Below the pieces are notes generated by a model, which worked only from the letters and a program-made list of their open reading frames with translations, was not told the origin of the DNA and ran no database searches. From Triops longicaudatus (taxonomy: Eukaryota; Arthropoda; Branchiopoda; Notostraca; Triopsidae), in NCBI GenBank assembly GCA_022885665.1, contig JAGQDJ010000146.1, positions 62,001 to 126,000 on the forward strand: DNA of 64,000 bases. Reading direction: 5' to 3'. Both the position numbers and the translations under genes were made by a program. Of the stretch, positions 61,958 to 64,000 are shown piece by piece; the stretch's first letter is position 1, and every line of letters begins with the position of its first letter.

Positions 61958-62802
61958 ATGAGCCACATACTTTTAACCGGAACACCAGGTTAATAAATAG
62001 ACATTCTACACTCAAAGAGTTTGCGTATTAACTTAAAATTGTATTTGCATGAGACATTCATATAGAAAAGGTGCCGTGGCTGATACACTATTAAACGCAT
62101 TTTTTCGTTTACTTAGGATGTGGAAAGACTACATTAGTACATAAAGTGTGTAATGTCTTGAAAGCCAAAGGTTTAAGTGTTCATGGGTTTTATACGGAAG
62201 AAGTACGCGAAAACGGACAAAGGATCGGCTTTGACATAGTGGATCTTTCCGGCCGTCGCAGCGTTTTATCTCGCGTCGGGTAAAGAGAATTCGATGTGAA
62301 TTGGTCTTTTTCTTAATAAGCATAATTCTCTTCCGGTGACCTGCGTCAATTTAGCTACGCGGCGCCGAAAGTGGGCCAGTACTCCGTAAATGTAAAGTCA
62401 TTTGAATCCGTTGCAATTCCGGTATTAGAAGCTGCGATGTCCTCGGTTTCGGTAGGTTTTAATTTTCGGAATGCTAGCAATTGCGTATTTCGCTTTGTTG
62501 CAGGGATGCGTATTAGTAGTTGACGAGATTGGCAAAATGGAATTATTTAGCGGTTTATTTCAGTCACAAATCCGTGCCGCTTTTTGCAACCCGAAGTTGC
62601 GGATTTTGGCAACAATTCCTGTACGGAAAGGAACTCCTTTACCTTTGGTGGAAGAGCTACGCAATCGAACAGACGCTGTCATTATTACGGTAATTAAACT
62701 TATTTTAGGGATACGTTGAGAAAGACTAAACTCAAATTTTTGTAGGTTACTCGAGAAAATCGCAATGTATTGCCCGAACAAATCTCAGCCAAATATTTAT
62801 AA
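61958..62802 (+). CDS. NTPCR: Cancer-related nucleoside-triphosphatase
   Basis: THEP1-family NTPase hydrolysing nucleoside triphosphates. Exons: 61958-61988, 62117-62279, 62355-62451, 62504-62689, 62746-62802; 177 aa (human 190). The Walker A motif GTPGCGKTT is split by the first intron, after MSHILLTGTPG. Then VHGFYTEEVRENGQRIGFDIVDLSG, VGQYSVNVKSFE, Walker B VLVVDEIGKMELFS, TIPVRKGTPLPLVEELRNR and VTRENRN. All joins close in phase. The stop lies 5 bp from that of NOP53 on the other strand. Confidence 0.95.
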
Positions 62803-62807
62803 TAGAT

Positions 62808-64000
62808 TTATTTGGAAGGGTATTGTTTCCGTACTTCAGGGTCTTTGTGGCTCCGCTTTTCGAATTTCTTTAACTTGTATTTTCGCTTCATACTGTAAAA
62901 AAAAAGGAAAATAAATGAGAAAATAAACGTTGAGTCATATTTTGGGAAAATGGTGAAAGTATAATTGATTTTACCGTTGTCTGACACGAGGTTCAAGAAC
63001 GTTCCTTCTTTGCAAAGATTTGTACCGGTCCATCAGTAGATCACCTTCCGGTTTGAGTTCTCGTAACGATCCGCATAATTCTTCACTTAGTTGAAGCTGT
63101 GAAACAAACAAAAATAAGGAAATGAAAACCAATATGGGCATGCACCGAAAGTCTAGTGATAGGCTATGTTTTTAAGTTCAGTGACAAAAAAGTGAATGAG
63201 TTTTTTTTTTTGCTTGCTTCACCAAGAGAAATGCCAAGAAGCTTATCTGTAGGAAAATAAATTTACGGCGCACATCCTCGCTAGTGTATCTCTCAATCTA
63301 GAAAGTCTTAAAGCTGTGTAGAAATCTACATTAGAACTTTCAAATCGACCGTTATTCGGAACTTACTGGCTCTGGGAAGTCCCTAGGGATCAACTAACAA
63401 GGGTATACAAACTGGTGGATAAGTGATGGAAATTACGAACTAACGAAATGAAAAATAAAGCTAAAATCTCAACAGGAATTAATAATTACAAGGAGGAACA
63501 TTGCAATAATATTAAGCTACTGCGAAAATTTTCTCTGCATATTCACATGATAATAATAGTTTAAAAAATATACAAAATAGAATAAGAGTTAGATTTCCAA
63601 ATACTTACGTCTATGTCAGGTTCTTCATATTTAATTCGGCCCAACGTTCTCGGCTTTAGATCCTTTTCAGCTTCCTTCTCTTTTTTCTTCTCCAACTTCT
63701 CTTGTTGCTGTTTCTCCCACTCTTGGATTTCCTTCTTTATAGTCTTCAACCTTTGAGATTAAACAATAAAACATTGAATGAAAGACTTTAATCATATTTA
63801 CTGAAACAAAAGAAAGACTGAATGCAACTTCGAACAAACGAAAATCAAATAAAGGAATGAGACAAGACTTTCCAGGATTTCCCCGTATATAATTTCGAAA
63901 ATTAAAATGTTACCTGTAAATATCATGCATACGCTGTTTCTCATCTTTCGCTTTTTCTCGCAATTGCTCTTCAGCTTTCATTAATTTCTCTTTACGACGC
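62808..64000 (-). CDS. NOP53: Ribosome biogenesis protein NOP53 (C-terminal part)
   Basis: Nucleolar 60S assembly factor (GLTSCR2 in human). Minus-strand exons visible: 63914 to the window edge, 63609-63750, 62975-63096, 62808-62892. Read from the edge: a charged helical stretch (RRKEKLMKAEEQLREKAKDE, then KKEIQEWEKQQQEKLEKKKE), then LGRIKYEEPDIDLQLSEEL, LRELKPEGDLLMDRYKSLQ, RRNVLEPRVRQR and MKRKYKLKKFEKRSHKDPE. The block from LGRIKY to KYKLKKFEKR aligns closely with the human C-terminus. The start is outside the window. Ends 5 bp from NTPCR. Confidence 0.9.

Overview
The window is AT-rich animal nuclear DNA with short GT-AG introns (commonly 49-120 bp, a few of several kilobases). The best phylogenetic clue is the Abl kinase. 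Its first coding exon begins MGAQQ and ends NIFTEHN, and it joins in phase to ALLQSRPLPNIP, the organisation seen in insect Abl rather than vertebrate ABL1. With a single Polycomb-like gene this points to an arthropod. I cannot place it further from sequence alone.

Fourteen protein-coding genes can be supported, twelve of them complete. In order: DAXX (+, 5' end outside the window), CMTR2 cap methyltransferase (-), Polycomb-like/PHF19-MTF2 type (+), ACADM medium-chain acyl-CoA dehydrogenase (-), TLS1/C9orf78 splicing-associated protein (-), RPL28 (+), METTL13/eEF1A methyltransferase (-), ABL tyrosine kinase (+, about 19 kb from first to last coding exon), a small unrecognised secreted protein (-), MRPL23 (-), LSM2 (+), CIP4/TOCA F-BAR protein (-, about 14 kb), NTPCR (+) and NOP53 (-, runs off the right edge). 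The coding exons were joined by hand from splice sites and phase. All joins close in frame except one in CIP4.

Layout: strands alternate, giving five head-to-head pairs (CMTR2/Pcl, TLS1/RPL28, METTL13/ABL, MRPL23/LSM2, CIP4/NTPCR) and tail-to-tail pairs between most of them. NTPCR and NOP53 stop codons are 5 bp apart. Most genes are housekeeping (translation, ribosome biogenesis, RNA processing, mitochondrial metabolism). ABL and CIP4 are signalling and cytoskeletal genes with the large introns.

Non-coding content: two related box C/D snoRNA candidates lie in successive RPL28 introns, with a guide resembling U24. A short pogo/Tigger-like inverted-repeat element in a METTL13 intron has its terminal repeat acting as part of the splice donor. 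There is a 61-nt palindrome between DAXX and CMTR2, a CpG-rich hairpin in ABL intron 1, and several homopolymer tracts. I found no CRISPR array, tRNA, rRNA, viral sequence or new multi-gene system. The window is mostly ordinary conserved gene space with a handful of points worth checking.
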